Assembly: GCF_000374485.1 (NCBI RefSeq)
Contig: NZ_KB894499.1
Location: 62,001 to 126,000, forward strand
Length of the DNA stretch: 64,000 nt
DNA from: Algicola sagamiensis DSM 14643
Lineage (GTDB): Bacteria > Pseudomonadota > Gammaproteobacteria > Enterobacterales > Alteromonadaceae
Direction of reading: 5' to 3'
The notes under the pieces were generated by a model, which was given only the letters and a program-made list of their open reading frames with translations, searched no databases and had not been told where the DNA came from. The translations under genes were made by a program, and so were the position numbers. This document shows positions 47,623-57,450 of the stretch, piece after piece. Numbering within the stretch: position 1 is the stretch's first letter; each line of letters starts with the position of its first letter.

Positions 47623-48426
47623 TTACTCTAGTTCATCAAGATACTCATCAAGATCCACTTCTGGCTCTTCTTCAGGTGGAGAACCATCATAAAGTTCAAA
47701 GGCGACTCGCTGAAAATAAATTTCCTTAATCAGCGCATAAGAATCTACCGAGTCATATAGTAATTGCTCTTGAGACATCAGATCTGCTCGAAAGTTAACT
47801 GCTTTGATCGCAGCTTTGCCAAGCTTTTGAGGAACCGTCATCACATTGGAGGGATAAATGTAAGAATCTGCATAATCTCCTGTGAAATTTCTCACTGTCG
47901 ACGGCCCATAGGCAGGTAACATAAGAAATGGACCATCGCCAACTCCCCATACTCCCATCGTCTGACCGAAATCTTCTTCATGTCGCTCAACACCTAATTC
48001 TTTTGCGACATCAAAAAAGCCAAGAAGTCCGACTGTTGAATTAATTAAGAAACGGCTTGTTGCGACACAAGCTTCGTGAGGTTTGCCTTGAAGTAAACTG
48101 TTTAATAGGTTCGCAGGCTCCTCCAAGTTTTCAACTGCATTATCCAAACTTGTCCTGACAGATTTCGATGTGATGTGCATATATCCAACAGTTACCGGTC
48201 TCAGGATATACTTGTCTAAAATATTCCAGTTCAAATCCCACATGACCCGGTTTACCCCTTCAAAGGGATCATCCGGGCTTTCTTCTTGTTCTTCTTCTCC
48301 ATGTTCTGATTGCTCACTAGCGGCATTTGTACTTTCCTGCGCGAGTTGTCCTTCATGAGGTGATTGTGCACAGCCAGTCATCATGACGGCAAGACAAAAG
48401 AAAAGCACAAAAGTTTTCAATTTCAT
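47623..48426 (-). CDS. mlaA: Outer-membrane lipoprotein MlaA (VacJ)
   Basis: 267 residues. Lipoprotein signal with lipobox MTGC (acylated Cys19). After an acidic segment it has the VacJ domain: DDPFEGVNRVMWDLNWNILD (in part), VENLEEPANLLNSLLQG, INSTVGLLGFFDVAKELG, EDFGQTMGVWGVG and LMLPAYGPSTVRNFTGD. MlaA removes mislocalised phospholipids from the outer leaflet and passes them to MlaC. It starts seven bases after ccmI and so appears to be the last gene of the cytochrome c maturation operon; the other mla genes are not here. Confidence 0.95.
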   Translation of the reverse strand: MKLKTFVLFFCLAVMMTGCAQSPHEGQLAQESTNAASEQSEHGEEEQEESPDDPFEGVNRVMWDLNWNILDKYILRPVTVGYMHITSKSVRTSLDNAVENLEEPANLLNSLLQGKPHEACVATSRFLINSTVGLLGFFDVAKELGVERHEEDFGQTMGVWGVGDGPFLMLPAYGPSTVRNFTGDYADSYIYPSNVMTVPQKLGKAAIKAVNFRADLMSQEQLLYDSVDSYALIKEIYFQRVAFELYDGSPPEEEPEVDLDEYLDELE

Positions 48427-48433
48427 CGTTGTT

Positions 48434-49657
48434 TTATCTCTCCTGGTAAACCTGATCTATCGCAATATCGACATTTTTCTGCGTTTTGTCGATCAAGATG
48501 CTTTTCCCTTCAATCTCTCCTTTTGAAAGACGAACGTCATCATCTTGAGACAAACGGGCATAGACTTCAAATGCATCAAAGCTGGAAAAGTCTCTTCCAT
48601 CAAGCATCCGATCAGAGTTACTTAACCGAACTGTCATAGGAAATGAAAATGAGGTTAGCTTCTTTACTGCGATTGGCATATTGCCACCATCAGGCGCTTT
48701 GGCAAATACGATCAAGTATTTCATTTTCGCTGACTGTGATTCAAGCGCCTTATTTAAAGAAAGCTGAACCTGAAGCTGATAATCATTCTTAACAGCTGAA
48801 CTATCTAAATTTGATAATTGCTCAGTGACCCATTGATGTCTTTCGTCATCTGGAGAAAGTGATTGCGCAAGTAAAGTCAAAGCCGCTTTTGCTTCTTCCG
48901 TATCCTTTCGTTGTGTCGCTATCAATGCAATCATCATTAAGGCTTCTGGATTTGTTGTATCTAAACGCAATACATAAGCGAGGATTTGTGATGCACGCTT
49001 TTGATTTCTTTCACTGTCTTGAATGAGCAATGACTGAGCAAGCCCAGTTAATGAACCAACTTTTTCCGGTGACAATTTCAGTGAGCGCTCAAAGGCTAAT
49101 TCAGCCCCATGAATATCCTGCAATGACATTAAGACACGGCCAAGGAGCATCCAAGCTGTTGGATCTTCTTCTTGGTAGGCCAGTTTGCTTCTCAGGGCCA
49201 GTGCTAATTGTTTTAGCTCTTCTGCTTTTAGTGGCTCGCCCGTTCCTAGAACTGCACGTTTTCCAAGTTCTGGTAAACGTGCAACCGCTTGCTCCCAATC
49301 TTCCACTTGTTGAAAGTGACCGGAATAGCTATAGAGCGAACCACTCGCAACAATAAAGATGGTGAAAATCATACCAACAGCTAGTTTTTGGTGTTTCTTG
49401 ACCTGCGCAGCTTGTTGGGTTTCGGAAACCAGCTCAGCCATATCAAGCGTTAGCTCATCAACAAGTTCCTGGTATGAAGCCGTATCAATTTCTTCATCTG
49501 CCAGCTCTTGGCTCACTTCCCGGTATTTTTCCTGAAGCAACTTCATTCGTTCCGTCCGTGTAGATAGCGCTTTTGATTGACGAAAAAATACCTGCCAGAT
49601 AATCAAAGTCGACAGAATAAGGAGTACCATTGCCAACATGATAAGGCTATTGAACAT
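48434..49657 (-). CDS. ccmI: Cytochrome c biogenesis protein CcmI
   Basis: 407 residues: two membrane helices (about 4-22 and 92-110) separated by a cytoplasmic leucine-zipper-like segment (RTERMKLLQEKYREVSQELA, in part), then a periplasmic TPR domain (AWMLLGRVLMSLQDIHGAE to about 290) and a C-terminal domain. CcmI chaperones apocytochrome c to the CcmFH ligation complex. Start MFNSLIMLAMVLL at 49657; a longer frame overlaps ccmH and is not used. Two bases separate it from ccmH. Confidence 0.9.
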   Translation of the reverse strand: MFNSLIMLAMVLLILSTLIIWQVFFRQSKALSTRTERMKLLQEKYREVSQELADEEIDTASYQELVDELTLDMAELVSETQQAAQVKKHQKLAVGMIFTIFIVASGSLYSYSGHFQQVEDWEQAVARLPELGKRAVLGTGEPLKAEELKQLALALRSKLAYQEEDPTAWMLLGRVLMSLQDIHGAELAFERSLKLSPEKVGSLTGLAQSLLIQDSERNQKRASQILAYVLRLDTTNPEALMMIALIATQRKDTEEAKAALTLLAQSLSPDDERHQWVTEQLSNLDSSAVKNDYQLQVQLSLNKALESQSAKMKYLIVFAKAPDGGNMPIAVKKLTSFSFPMTVRLSNSDRMLDGRDFSSFDAFEVYARLSQDDDVRLSKGEIEGKSILIDKTQKNVDIAIDQVYQER

Positions 49658-49659
49658 AA

Positions 49660-50112
49660 CTACTGTTTCTCCTGTAGTAACTGTTTCGCTTGCGCCAACA
49701 CTTCTTGAGAGAATTTCTTCTCTTGGTTTTTTCCACGAGATCCACGAACTGCAATCACAAAAACACCACAGATGATACAAAATAGAGGCGCAAACCAAAG
49801 TATTGAGGTCGCCCAGTTCATCGGAGGACGATAGTGGACAAAATATCCATAACGCGTGATCATATGCTCGACGATTTCATCATGGCCTTTCCCTTGATTA
49901 ATCAGCTCAAATACCTTGCCTCGCATATCTACAGCAACAACTGCATTCGAGTCTGCAATATTTTGATTTTGACACTGTGGGCATCGCAGCTCTTTTGTCA
50001 ATTTTAAGTAAGTAGATTTATCTGTTTCACTCTTAAAAGTGAACGTTTCTTCAACTGCCGCTGATGCAGTGATGGATAGGAATAAGAACAGTAACCAAAT
50101 CGCTTGTCTCAT
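49660..50112 (-). CDS. ccmH: Cytochrome c maturation protein CcmH
   Basis: 150 residues with signal peptide (1-19), the thioredox motif in LRCPQCQNQNIADSNA, and a C-terminal membrane helix (about residues 105-125) after YGYFVHYRPPMNW. CcmH reduces apocytochrome CxxCH thiols for haem ligation. Start at 50112 overlaps the ccmG stop by four bases. It is the short, CcmH-only form; the TPR part is supplied by the separate ccmI. Confidence 0.95.
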   Translation of the reverse strand: MRQAIWLLFLFLSITASAAVEETFTFKSETDKSTYLKLTKELRCPQCQNQNIADSNAVVAVDMRGKVFELINQGKGHDEIVEHMITRYGYFVHYRPPMNWATSILWFAPLFCIICGVFVIAVRGSRGKNQEKKFSQEVLAQAKQLLQEKQ

Positions 50113-50693
50113 TCTTCCTCCTTTAATTGCTGAACAAGTGCAGCAAGTTTTATCTGCCATACCCTAGGATTGATATCACCCATATGATGTGCACGAACAA
50201 CACCATGTTTATCAATGACAAAGGTTTCGGGCGCACCTGTTACACCAAGATCGAATGAAAGTTGATGCTCGATATCAAGCATATTGAATTGATATGGATT
50301 GCCATAGGCTTTTAATGTTTTATCTACATTATTCGTCAGTTTTGCAAGGTCGAGGGGGCCATCAAGATCTGGATCCACATCAAGCGGATAATAAATACCG
50401 ATGATACGGAGGCCAAGCTCTTCTTTGAGTTTTGTTAAAAAGCCAAGCTCAGCCTTACAAGTCGTGCACCAAACTCCCCAAATGTTGAGAAGGGTCACTT
50501 CACCTTTCAAGTCCTTCACTTTGTATTGGCGAGTAGGATCCATTAAGTCATTTAACTGAAAATCAGGGACTGTACGATTCAGTAAAGATGACTCTTTTGC
50601 TCTTGGATCAGAATAAAGCGCACTATAGAGATACACCGAAACAATCGCAAAAGTCAGCAATGGAAGAATAAAGGCAATCTTACGGAGTTGCAT
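50109..50693 (-). CDS. ccmG: Thiol:disulfide interchange protein CcmG (DsbE)
   Basis: 194 residues: N-terminal membrane anchor (about 4-25) and a periplasmic thioredoxin fold with WGVWCTTCKAELGFL, then GVTGAPETFVIDKHG carrying the cis-proline. It keeps the haem-binding cysteines reduced for ligation. The active site is WCTTC rather than the usual WCPxC, an unusual substitution of the conserved proline. Start MQLRKIAFI at 50693 overlaps the ccmF end by 14 bases. Confidence 0.93.
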   Translation of the reverse strand: MQLRKIAFILPLLTFAIVSVYLYSALYSDPRAKESSLLNRTVPDFQLNDLMDPTRQYKVKDLKGEVTLLNIWGVWCTTCKAELGFLTKLKEELGLRIIGIYYPLDVDPDLDGPLDLAKLTNNVDKTLKAYGNPYQFNMLDIEHQLSFDLGVTGAPETFVIDKHGVVRAHHMGDINPRVWQIKLAALVQQLKEEE

Positions 50694-52653
50694 GTTCCGC
50701 CTCCACCGTGGATACAGTTGCACGACTTTTTACTTTCCAGCGGCGATATCTTGGGTCAAGAATCGCGATAAACCCAGCAAGGGCAATCAGGATCCCACCA
50801 AGCCAGATCCATCGGATTAACGGTTTATAATAAATACGTAAAACCCAGCTTCCACTATCCAGCTGCTCGCCCAGCGCAACATAAACGTCACGCGCAAGGT
50901 TCGCATGAACACCTGCTTCCGTCATGATCATGCCTCTAGCCTTGTAGAATCGTTTTTCTGCAAGAATCGAATATTTAGCATTACCTTGTATGGCGGTAAT
51001 ATCAGCTACAAGCCCAGAATAGTTTGGCCCATTGAGATCGCGCACTGCGTTAAGTTTGAGATCGATACCTTGAATATTTACGACATCACCGACAAGCATA
51101 CGTACATCACGTTCATCACTGTAGTTCATAGTCATACTGATGCCGAGCACCGCGGCTGCAAATCCGAAATGCCCAACAAGCATTGCCCAATGGGAGCGCT
51201 TAATTTTAACCAAGCTTCCTGTTTGTTGGAAAAAGCGAAACAATTGGAATCCGGTCAGAGCAAAGACCCAGACAGCTAGACTCACGCCAAGAAGTGCGAG
51301 CCCTTCAATACCTTGTCCACGCAGCAATAACCAAGCATATGAAAGCACAACGGAAGCAACAGCAACAAGCAGGAGCATTGCTGTTTTCTTCGAAATCCCA
51401 TTCTTTTTCCAACGCATCAGTGGCCCAATACCAAGTAGAATTGCAAATGGTACCACGAGATAAGTAAACATTTCGTTGAAGAATGGTTCACCTATAGAAA
51501 TCGTCCCAAGCCCGGACTCTTTATAGAATAAAGGCATGAGTGTCCCTAACAGAACAATCAAGGTTGCGGCTGAAAAGAACACATTGTTCAACCACAACGC
51601 GACTTCTCTTGATAGAAAATGAAACTTCGTCGTATGGCGAAGGTTATCTGCTCTGGCAGCAAAATATGTCAGGCTGATCCCTATGACCAAAGCGAGCAGG
51701 ACAAGAATAAAAAGGCCACGACCGGGATCAGTTGCAAATGCATGAACAGAAACAATCACACCTGAACGAACCAAAAAAGTCCCCAATAAGCTCAAAGAAA
51801 AAGCAGAAATCGCAAGCAATACTGTCCAGGCCTTAAACGCCCCTCGTTGATCAGTCACCGCAAGCGAATGCAATAAAGCGGTGCCAACGAGCCAAGGCAT
51901 AAATGACGCATTTTCTACTGGGTCCCAGAACCACCAACCACCCCAACCAAGTTCGTTGTATGCCCACCAGCTACCAATGGTGATCCCAAGCGTTAAGAAA
52001 GCCCAAGCTGCAAGGGTCCAAGGACGAGACCACTTTGCCCAAGACGCGTCAAGTCGCCCGGTCATCAGTGCAGCCATTGCAAATGCAAAGACAACAGCAA
52101 ATCCAACATACCCCATATAAAGCAACGGCGGGTGAATGATCATCCCAGGATCTTGCAGTAAAGGATTTAAATCAGCCCCATCAACAGGGAAATAAGGCAA
52201 CGTTCGCTCAAATGGACTGGAAAGGATCGTAATAAATAGATAGAAGCCAATGGAAACCCACCCAAGCACAGCAAGGATACGAGCACGATAGTCCGCAGGT
52301 AAGTGATCACTTAACCAGGAAAATGCGACTGTCCAGCCGGATAAAATCAATAACCACAAAAGAAAGGAACCTTCATGTCCTCCCCAAACAGCAGTGATCT
52401 TATAGTAATAAGGCAGTTGAGAATTTGAGTTATTCGCAACATAAAGGACTGAGAAATCATCCGTTAAAAATGCATATGTCAGACATAGAAAAGACAATAA
52501 TGTGACAGCAAAGAGTAGCGTCGCAAATAATGGCCCAGTTTGTGTCAATTGTGCATCCTGCATTCGAAGGCCAACCAGTGGCACAACTGCCAATAACAGC
52601 GAAAGCGCAAAACCAATTACCAAAAAGATATGGCCAAGTTCAGGGATCATCAT
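50680..52653 (-). CDS. ccmF: Haem lyase CcmF
   Basis: A 657-residue polytopic inner-membrane protein (about 15 helices). The tryptophan-rich haem-handling motif is [19 protein letters not shown]; the conserved histidines occur in [14 protein letters not shown] and near [15 protein letters not shown]. CcmF transfers haem from holo-CcmE to apocytochrome c, with CcmH and CcmI. It overlaps ccmE by four bases and ccmG by 14. Confidence 0.96.
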   Translation of the reverse strand: MMIPELGHIFLVIGFALSLLLAVVPLVGLRMQDAQLTQTGPLFATLLFAVTLLSFLCLTYAFLTDDFSVLYVANNSNSQLPYYYKITAVWGGHEGSFLLWLLILSGWTVAFSWLSDHLPADYRARILAVLGWVSIGFYLFITILSSPFERTLPYFPVDGADLNPLLQDPGMIIHPPLLYMGYVGFAVVFAFAMAALMTGRLDASWAKWSRPWTLAAWAFLTLGITIGSWWAYNELGWGGWWFWDPVENASFMPWLVGTALLHSLAVTDQRGAFKAWTVLLAISAFSLSLLGTFLVRSGVIVSVHAFATDPGRGLFILVLLALVIGISLTYFAARADNLRHTTKFHFLSREVALWLNNVFFSAATLIVLLGTLMPLFYKESGLGTISIGEPFFNEMFTYLVVPFAILLGIGPLMRWKKNGISKKTAMLLLVAVASVVLSYAWLLLRGQGIEGLALLGVSLAVWVFALTGFQLFRFFQQTGSLVKIKRSHWAMLVGHFGFAAAVLGISMTMNYSDERDVRMLVGDVVNIQGIDLKLNAVRDLNGPNYSGLVADITAIQGNAKYSILAEKRFYKARGMIMTEAGVHANLARDVYVALGEQLDSGSWVLRIYYKPLIRWIWLGGILIALAGFIAILDPRYRRWKVKSRATVSTVEAEHATP

Positions 52654-53126
52654 GGTATGTACACCTGCTTCGATGGCTTAACATGTTTAATCCCTTTGAC
52701 AGCTTCTGCAACTTCCGGCGGCATATAATTTTCATCGTGTTTGGCCAGCACTTCTTGCGCCTCAAGCACATAACCATCCTTTAAAACACCTAATGCAATA
52801 ATCCCCTGCCCTTCTCGGAACAAGTCAGGCAAGCTTCCTTCATAGATCACTTTGACCATTGGCCCTGTATCAATTAAGTCAAAACTTACTTTCAACGTTT
52901 CCGGATCGCGGGATACGGATCCTTCGACGACCATGCCACCGATTCTGATCCGCTGACCAATCTTTGGTTTCATTCCGCCATCTTTTTTACCTTGATGGAC
53001 TTCAGAAGGGGTGAAGAAAAAGTCCATGTTTTCTTTCAATGAAAACATGACCAAACCAATCGCCGAACTAACACCCATCAAAATGAGAATGATCACCGCA
53101 AGACGCTGCTTTCTTCTTGGGCTCAT
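52650..53126 (-). CDS. ccmE: Haem chaperone CcmE
   Basis: 158 residues: an N-terminal anchor (about 8-28) and a periplasmic OB-fold ending in the haem-attachment motif [14 protein letters not shown], with the covalent haem His. Start [12 protein letters not shown] at 53126, overlapping the ccmD stop by four bases; an open frame 50 codons longer runs antisense-like over ccmD and is not used. It carries haem from CcmABCD to CcmF. Confidence 0.96.
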   Translation of the reverse strand: MSPRRKQRLAVIILILMGVSSAIGLVMFSLKENMDFFFTPSEVHQGKKDGGMKPKIGQRIRIGGMVVEGSVSRDPETLKVSFDLIDTGPMVKVIYEGSLPDLFREGQGIIALGVLKDGYVLEAQEVLAKHDENYMPPEVAEAVKGIKHVKPSKQVYIP

Positions 53127-53332
53127 GGCGTACCCTCCAACTGTTGCTTTTGTGCGGCACGTTTTGCTGCACGGCGACTCGATAGGCGGATTTCTTGAAT
53201 TAACCGCCGACGGGAAAAGATACTTTGACCAATTAACCCAACCATGATTAAGGCCGTCGAACCATACGACAACCAAACATAAAACCCATAACCGCCCATT
53301 TGGATAAAGGCTTCAAATGAATCAAACGCCAT
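53123..53332 (-). CDS. ccmD: Haem exporter protein CcmD
   Basis: 69 residues: [20 protein letters not shown], one membrane helix (about residues 15-38) and a basic cytoplasmic tail ([20 protein letters not shown]). This tiny protein holds CcmE to CcmC. Start at 53332 (overlapping ccmC by 11 bases) matches family length; an upstream ATG seven codons earlier is less likely. Confidence 0.9.
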   Translation of the reverse strand: MAFDSFEAFIQMGGYGFYVWLSYGSTALIMVGLIGQSIFSRRRLIQEIRLSSRRAAKRAAQKQQLEGTP

Positions 53333-54074
53333 CGACAGATTTCTCCATGACAAGTGCTTTTACCCACGGGCGATGTTGTTCCCGGGATAAAATTTCAGTC
53401 CGTAATCGCATACAGACCAGCGAAGCAAAGAAAAACGCAAAACCTAAGATATTCAAAAGAAGTGGCCATAAAAGCGATGTATCCACACTTGGTTTTTCAA
53501 GTTTTGTGATACTGGCTCCTTGGTGCAAGGTCTGCCACCATTCAACAGAAAAGTGAATAATCGGTAAGTTGATGACACCGACAATGGCGAGAATGCCTAC
53601 GATTTTGGCACCTTGTTGTTTATCTTCAAAGGCATGATAGAGTGCAATAATACCGATGTATTGGAAAAATAAAATCAATTCTGAAGTCAGTCTTGCATCC
53701 CACTCCCACCATGTTCCCCACATGGGTTTACCCCAGATAGCACCAGTCAAAAGTGCAATCACTGTAAATCCAGCCCCAACAGGAGCAATTGCAGAAATAG
53801 CCATATCCGCGAGTCGGATTTGCCAAACAAAACCAATCAGAGCAGCAATTGCCATCGAAGAGTAAGCCCCCATCGACCAGATTGCAGCAGGAACATGAAT
53901 ATACATGATCCGAACTGTATCACCTTGCTGGTAATCTTCTGGAGAAAACGCCAGTCCCCAAACAGTTCCAACCACCAATAATCCAAAGGTAAATAGCCAT
54001 AGCCAAGGGATCAGCTTTGCACAAAAATGATATGTTACCTCTGGCTTTGCATAAGGGTGTAACCACTTCCACAT
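53322..54074 (-). CDS. ccmC: Haem exporter protein CcmC
   Basis: 250 residues, six membrane helices, with the tryptophan-rich motif MWGTWWEWDARLTSELILFF, abridged to GTWWEWDARLT. Conserved histidines lie in MYIHVPAAIW and LPIIHFSVEWWQTLHQGAS (part). CcmC loads haem on CcmE. One base separates it from ccmB. Confidence 0.96.
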   Translation of the reverse strand: MWKWLHPYAKPEVTYHFCAKLIPWLWLFTFGLLVVGTVWGLAFSPEDYQQGDTVRIMYIHVPAAIWSMGAYSSMAIAALIGFVWQIRLADMAISAIAPVGAGFTVIALLTGAIWGKPMWGTWWEWDARLTSELILFFQYIGIIALYHAFEDKQQGAKIVGILAIVGVINLPIIHFSVEWWQTLHQGASITKLEKPSVDTSLLWPLLLNILGFAFFFASLVCMRLRTEILSREQHRPWVKALVMEKSVDGV

Positions 54075-54075
54075 A

Positions 54076-54750
54076 TTATCCTAAACCTACTCTAATCGCT
54101 GTCGACATTGCGAATGGTGCAGCCAACAATGAAACAATCATCATTGCTCCCAAGATGGCCAATTGTCCATGATAAGCAAACCCGAGGGATGCCGCATTAA
54201 TTGCACCTGTCGCAAAAATCAATACAGGAATATACAAAGGGATCACGAGTAGTGCCATCAATACACTACCGCGATGCAAACTCACCGTTAACGCCGCACC
54301 AACGGCACTAAATAAGAAAATTGTTAAACCACCAATGATGAGCGTCAAAATCGTCACAAACCATATTTCGAAGTTCAGATGAAAAAACATCAAGGTCACC
54401 GGTGAAATAAGAATGAGTGGTACCAGTAGAACAAACCAGTTTGCAACCACTTTTGCGATGAGGGTCAAAGAAAACGGGACCGAAGATAATGCTTGCTGCT
54501 CAAGACTCCCATCATGAAAGCTCTGTTTGAACATACGCTCAGCAGCTAACAAGGTTGCAAGCACTGCAGCCACCCAAATGACACCCGGCCCGATTTGTTG
54601 GAGCAATTTCGGAAACGGTCCGACAGCGATCGGGAATAACGTCAACACCAGCAAAAAGAATGCAAGCGGGTTGATCAGATCAGATTTTTGTCGGAATGAA
54701 AGTAACCATTCCTTTTTCATGACCGTAAAAAATACGTGCCACCAATTCAT
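54076..54750 (-). CDS. ccmB: Haem exporter protein CcmB (ABC permease)
   Basis: 224 residues, six membrane helices, starting MNWWHVFFTVMKKEWLLSFR, with LLAAERMFKQSFHDGSLEQ and LVIPLYIPVLIFATGA, the conserved CcmB segments. It pairs with the CcmA ATPase; the complex frees holo-CcmE from CcmC. Four bases separate ccmA and ccmB. Confidence 0.95.
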   Translation of the reverse strand: MNWWHVFFTVMKKEWLLSFRQKSDLINPLAFFLLVLTLFPIAVGPFPKLLQQIGPGVIWVAAVLATLLAAERMFKQSFHDGSLEQQALSSVPFSLTLIAKVVANWFVLLVPLILISPVTLMFFHLNFEIWFVTILTLIIGGLTIFLFSAVGAALTVSLHRGSVLMALLVIPLYIPVLIFATGAINAASLGFAYHGQLAILGAMMIVSLLAAPFAMSTAIRVGLG

Positions 54751-54754
54751 GCCA

Positions 54755-55384
54755 CTAGCCCAAAACGATGCGATGATCGATCTTTAAAATATCATTGAAC
54801 GGTTGATGGCTTGTCATGACAAGACAACCACCTTGTGCAAGATGTGACTGGATCCGTTGCTGAAGAAGCGCAACGCCTTTCACATCAATTGCGGTAAATG
54901 GTTCATCCAATATCCAAATCCGCTTTTCTTTTGTCAACCAGAGTCGTGCTAACGCAACACGGCGCTGTTGGCCAGCAGAGAGTTGTGCTGCTGGTATATC
55001 TTCATAACCATACAGACCCACTGACTGGATCACGGGAACGAGGTCAGATAATGTTTCCTGTTGATGAAGTTTTTCCCAATATCGGATATTTTCCTCAGCA
55101 GAAAGGTGTGGTTCAACGCCAGGTTTATGCCCAATATAAAGTAAATCCTGATTAAACGTATCCAACACATTATCAATTGGTTCTTGCTGGTAGCTGACTT
55201 CACCTGATGTCGGACGAAGTAAACCAGATAAAATACGCAACAAAGTCGACTTGCCTGCACCATTACGGCCTTCAACCAGCAATATCTCACCAGCATCTAA
55301 AGCCAGATCTAAATTTTCAAATAAAATCGAATCCTGCCGATAACAGGTTAACGAAGTTCCGCGCAGCATTTTGTCGAATTTCAA
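54755..55384 (-). CDS. ccmA: Haem exporter ATPase CcmA
   Basis: A 209-residue ABC ATPase: Walker A EGRNGAGKSTLLRIL, signature LSAGQQRRVALARLW, Walker B IWILDEPFTAID and switch His in VMTSHQPF. First gene of the ccmABCDEFGHI-mlaA operon. Divergent from fliK with 92 bases between the chosen starts. An internal ATG at codon 6 is an alternative start. Confidence 0.96.
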   Translation of the reverse strand: MKFDKMLRGTSLTCYRQDSILFENLDLALDAGEILLVEGRNGAGKSTLLRILSGLLRPTSGEVSYQQEPIDNVLDTFNQDLLYIGHKPGVEPHLSAEENIRYWEKLHQQETLSDLVPVIQSVGLYGYEDIPAAQLSAGQQRRVALARLWLTKEKRIWILDEPFTAIDVKGVALLQQRIQSHLAQGGCLVMTSHQPFNDILKIDHRIVLG

Positions 55385-55476
55385 TTCATCAGATCCCGAA
55401 AGGCGTCTATTCTAACACAAGCTTCCATAGAACTTGTATGGGTAAACCCGCCGAACATAGGACAAAGATCAAATTT

Positions 55477-57078
55477 ATGACCGAGGTTTCCTCACATATC
55501 CCTGAAATAAGGACGCAAACACACACCAAAAGTGGTGATATTTCGGAACATTTACAAACTAATCGGTTGTATACGGCACACATCAGCAGAAAAGGAAATC
55601 AGCTCAGTATTACGTTATCTCAGGGACAAAAGTTCACCATTGAGGTCAAACCTGACACACAACTGCGAATACCTGCAGATGGAAAAATGTATGTCATGAA
55701 GGACACGGATACCAGCGGGCAAACACAACTCAAGTTTTTGTCTCCCGGACAAATTCAACAGCACACTATTGATGGCTCTCAGGCCTTAAAAAATGCAATT
55801 GCCGAACAACTGATATCACAAATTCGTGCTTTCCGACTTGGCATTCAAATCACAGCGAAGGGGATGCAGACCGTTCTGGAGATCCCATCACTTTCAATTC
55901 AAATTATTCTTCCGGATAAAATGACGAAGCAGTCGGTCAATGATCTTACTCTTACATCAGACGGGAAACTCAAATTGCATCTGACAGATGGTCGACAAAT
56001 GCAAGCGCCTGTCATCAACCAGCTGATTCAACAAACACTTCAACAACTAAGCAATGGGCAACTTCCAAAAGAAATTGATCAGGCAATCACACAACGATTA
56101 CAGCAATTGATGGGCGTATCTACACAGAGTCAAGTCTTGTTGAAAGAAGGACAATTTCATATTGAAACTGCGAAATCCCACGCACTCCCTCAAAATATCC
56201 TTCTCAGCTTTTTAACGAAGCCCACAACGAGTTCTGCACAAGTTCCAGCAATGCAGGATATTATTGATGCTGCCATACGAAAAATCCTGCCGGATACTGC
56301 GCCATGGGAACAATTAATCACTCAACTCGATAAACAGTCAACGGCTTTGCAAAAAGCTGGTCTTCCCCCCGCACTTCAACAATTACTGAAGTCGACACTC
56401 ATGACCCCCCAACTCAACTTAACTGCAGATGATTTGGCACAGCTGCATCAGGCGACAACATCCCCAACACAAATGATGAGTACCAGCTCAAATTTTTTAT
56501 CGGCGATATCCGCCGCACTCGGGATTCTATTTCGCCTTGTACCCAGGGCGAAGTCTTCTCAAAAAGATGACAGCACAACCACTATCAAACCTGGGCAACT
56601 AAAGGGATCGCCTGAGATACAGTCACTTCAACGAACATTGAGCCAATTTGCGGCAAACTCAAAATTTTCCCAACTTCAACAGTTGATGCAGCAGCCAGAA
56701 AGTATTTGGTGTATTGAAATGCCTCTTCCAGGAGAATCCGAAAAGGAGCATGGTAGTGTTCATATTGAATTAAAAAAAGAGAAGGAGAAAAAGGGAAAAA
56801 AAACGGTTCAAAGGCATGGTTGGTCACTGCGTTTGCACTTTAATTTACCACAACTTGGGCATTTCATTGCACATGTCAGACTCGTTGAAGAGTCGGCTTC
56901 CTGTGACTTTGTTTGTGATAACCAGCAACTCAAAGAAAAAATAGAACAACATACCCAGTCTTTATCTGAGATGCTACGTAAGCAGGGAGTTGAACAATTT
57001 CAAATGAAAACCGTCGTTGGCAAAGTAAAACCAGAAAGCCATATTCGCCCAATATCCAGTTTACATGTTGAAGTCTAA
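55477..57078 (+). CDS. fliK: Flagellar hook-length control protein FliK
   Basis: 533 residues from ATG 55477 (an ATG 13 codons earlier has no ribosome site either). The long N-terminal two thirds is Gln/Thr-rich and low-conservation, as expected of the FliK ruler; the C-terminal Flg_hook domain (about residues 440-520) reads WSLRLHFNLPQLGHFIAHVR and then LSEMLRKQGVEQFQMKTVVG. It controls hook length and switches export specificity through FlhB. Followed by an FlhB-C-like gene 15 bases later. Separate from the main flagellar cluster, as in pseudomonads. Confidence 0.85.
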   Translation: MTEVSSHIPEIRTQTHTKSGDISEHLQTNRLYTAHISRKGNQLSITLSQGQKFTIEVKPDTQLRIPADGKMYVMKDTDTSGQTQLKFLSPGQIQQHTIDGSQALKNAIAEQLISQIRAFRLGIQITAKGMQTVLEIPSLSIQIILPDKMTKQSVNDLTLTSDGKLKLHLTDGRQMQAPVINQLIQQTLQQLSNGQLPKEIDQAITQRLQQLMGVSTQSQVLLKEGQFHIETAKSHALPQNILLSFLTKPTTSSAQVPAMQDIIDAAIRKILPDTAPWEQLITQLDKQSTALQKAGLPPALQQLLKSTLMTPQLNLTADDLAQLHQATTSPTQMMSTSSNFLSAISAALGILFRLVPRAKSSQKDDSTTTIKPGQLKGSPEIQSLQRTLSQFAANSKFSQLQQLMQQPESIWCIEMPLPGESEKEHGSVHIELKKEKEKKGKKTVQRHGWSLRLHFNLPQLGHFIAHVRLVEESASCDFVCDNQQLKEKIEQHTQSLSEMLRKQGVEQFQMKTVVGKVKPESHIRPISSLHVEV

Positions 57079-57093
57079 TTCAAACGAGGGCTT

Positions 57094-57414
57094 ATGAATA
57101 AACAAACATCACCAGATAATATAGAAAAAGCAGCCGTTGCACTCAAATATAATGCCCCAAAGGCACCTGAGGTTGTCGCAAAAGGCTATGGGCCACTTGC
57201 TGAAGAACTGATCCGACACGCAGAAGATGGGAATGTATTGATCCATGAGGATCCAATGCTGAATCAAATGCTATCCCAGCTGGAAGTTGGAGAAGAAATT
57301 CCTCGCGTTCTCTATGTCATTATTGCTGAGCTTATTGCTTTCTCATACGTACTGCAAGGTAAGAAGCCAGACAAGTGGCGGAATATTCATAACAAGTTGG
57401 ATGAACAGGTTTAG
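57094..57414 (+). CDS. FlhB cytoplasmic-domain-like protein (FlhX type)
   Basis: 106 residues matching the C-terminal cytoplasmic domain of FlhB (EscU/YscU family): AVALKYNAPKAPEVVAKGYG, then LAEELIRHAEDGNVLIHEDP and IPRVLYVIIAELIAFSYVL. It lacks the four membrane helices and starts just after where the NPTH autocleavage site would be, so it resembles the free CC fragment of FlhB. Such proteins can replace FlhB-CC in export switching. 15 bases after fliK, a likely two-gene operon of specificity-switch proteins. Confidence 0.88.
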   Translation: MNKQTSPDNIEKAAVALKYNAPKAPEVVAKGYGPLAEELIRHAEDGNVLIHEDPMLNQMLSQLEVGEEIPRVLYVIIAELIAFSYVLQGKKPDKWRNIHNKLDEQV

Positions 57415-57450
57415 GGGCAGTAAACCCACCCCTTCTGAAATTTTTATACC

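Noticed and set aside
55207-55476. 90-codon N-terminal extension of fliK
   Set aside because: It runs antisense over the 5' part of ccmA and has no FliK-like composition until the ATG near 55477.
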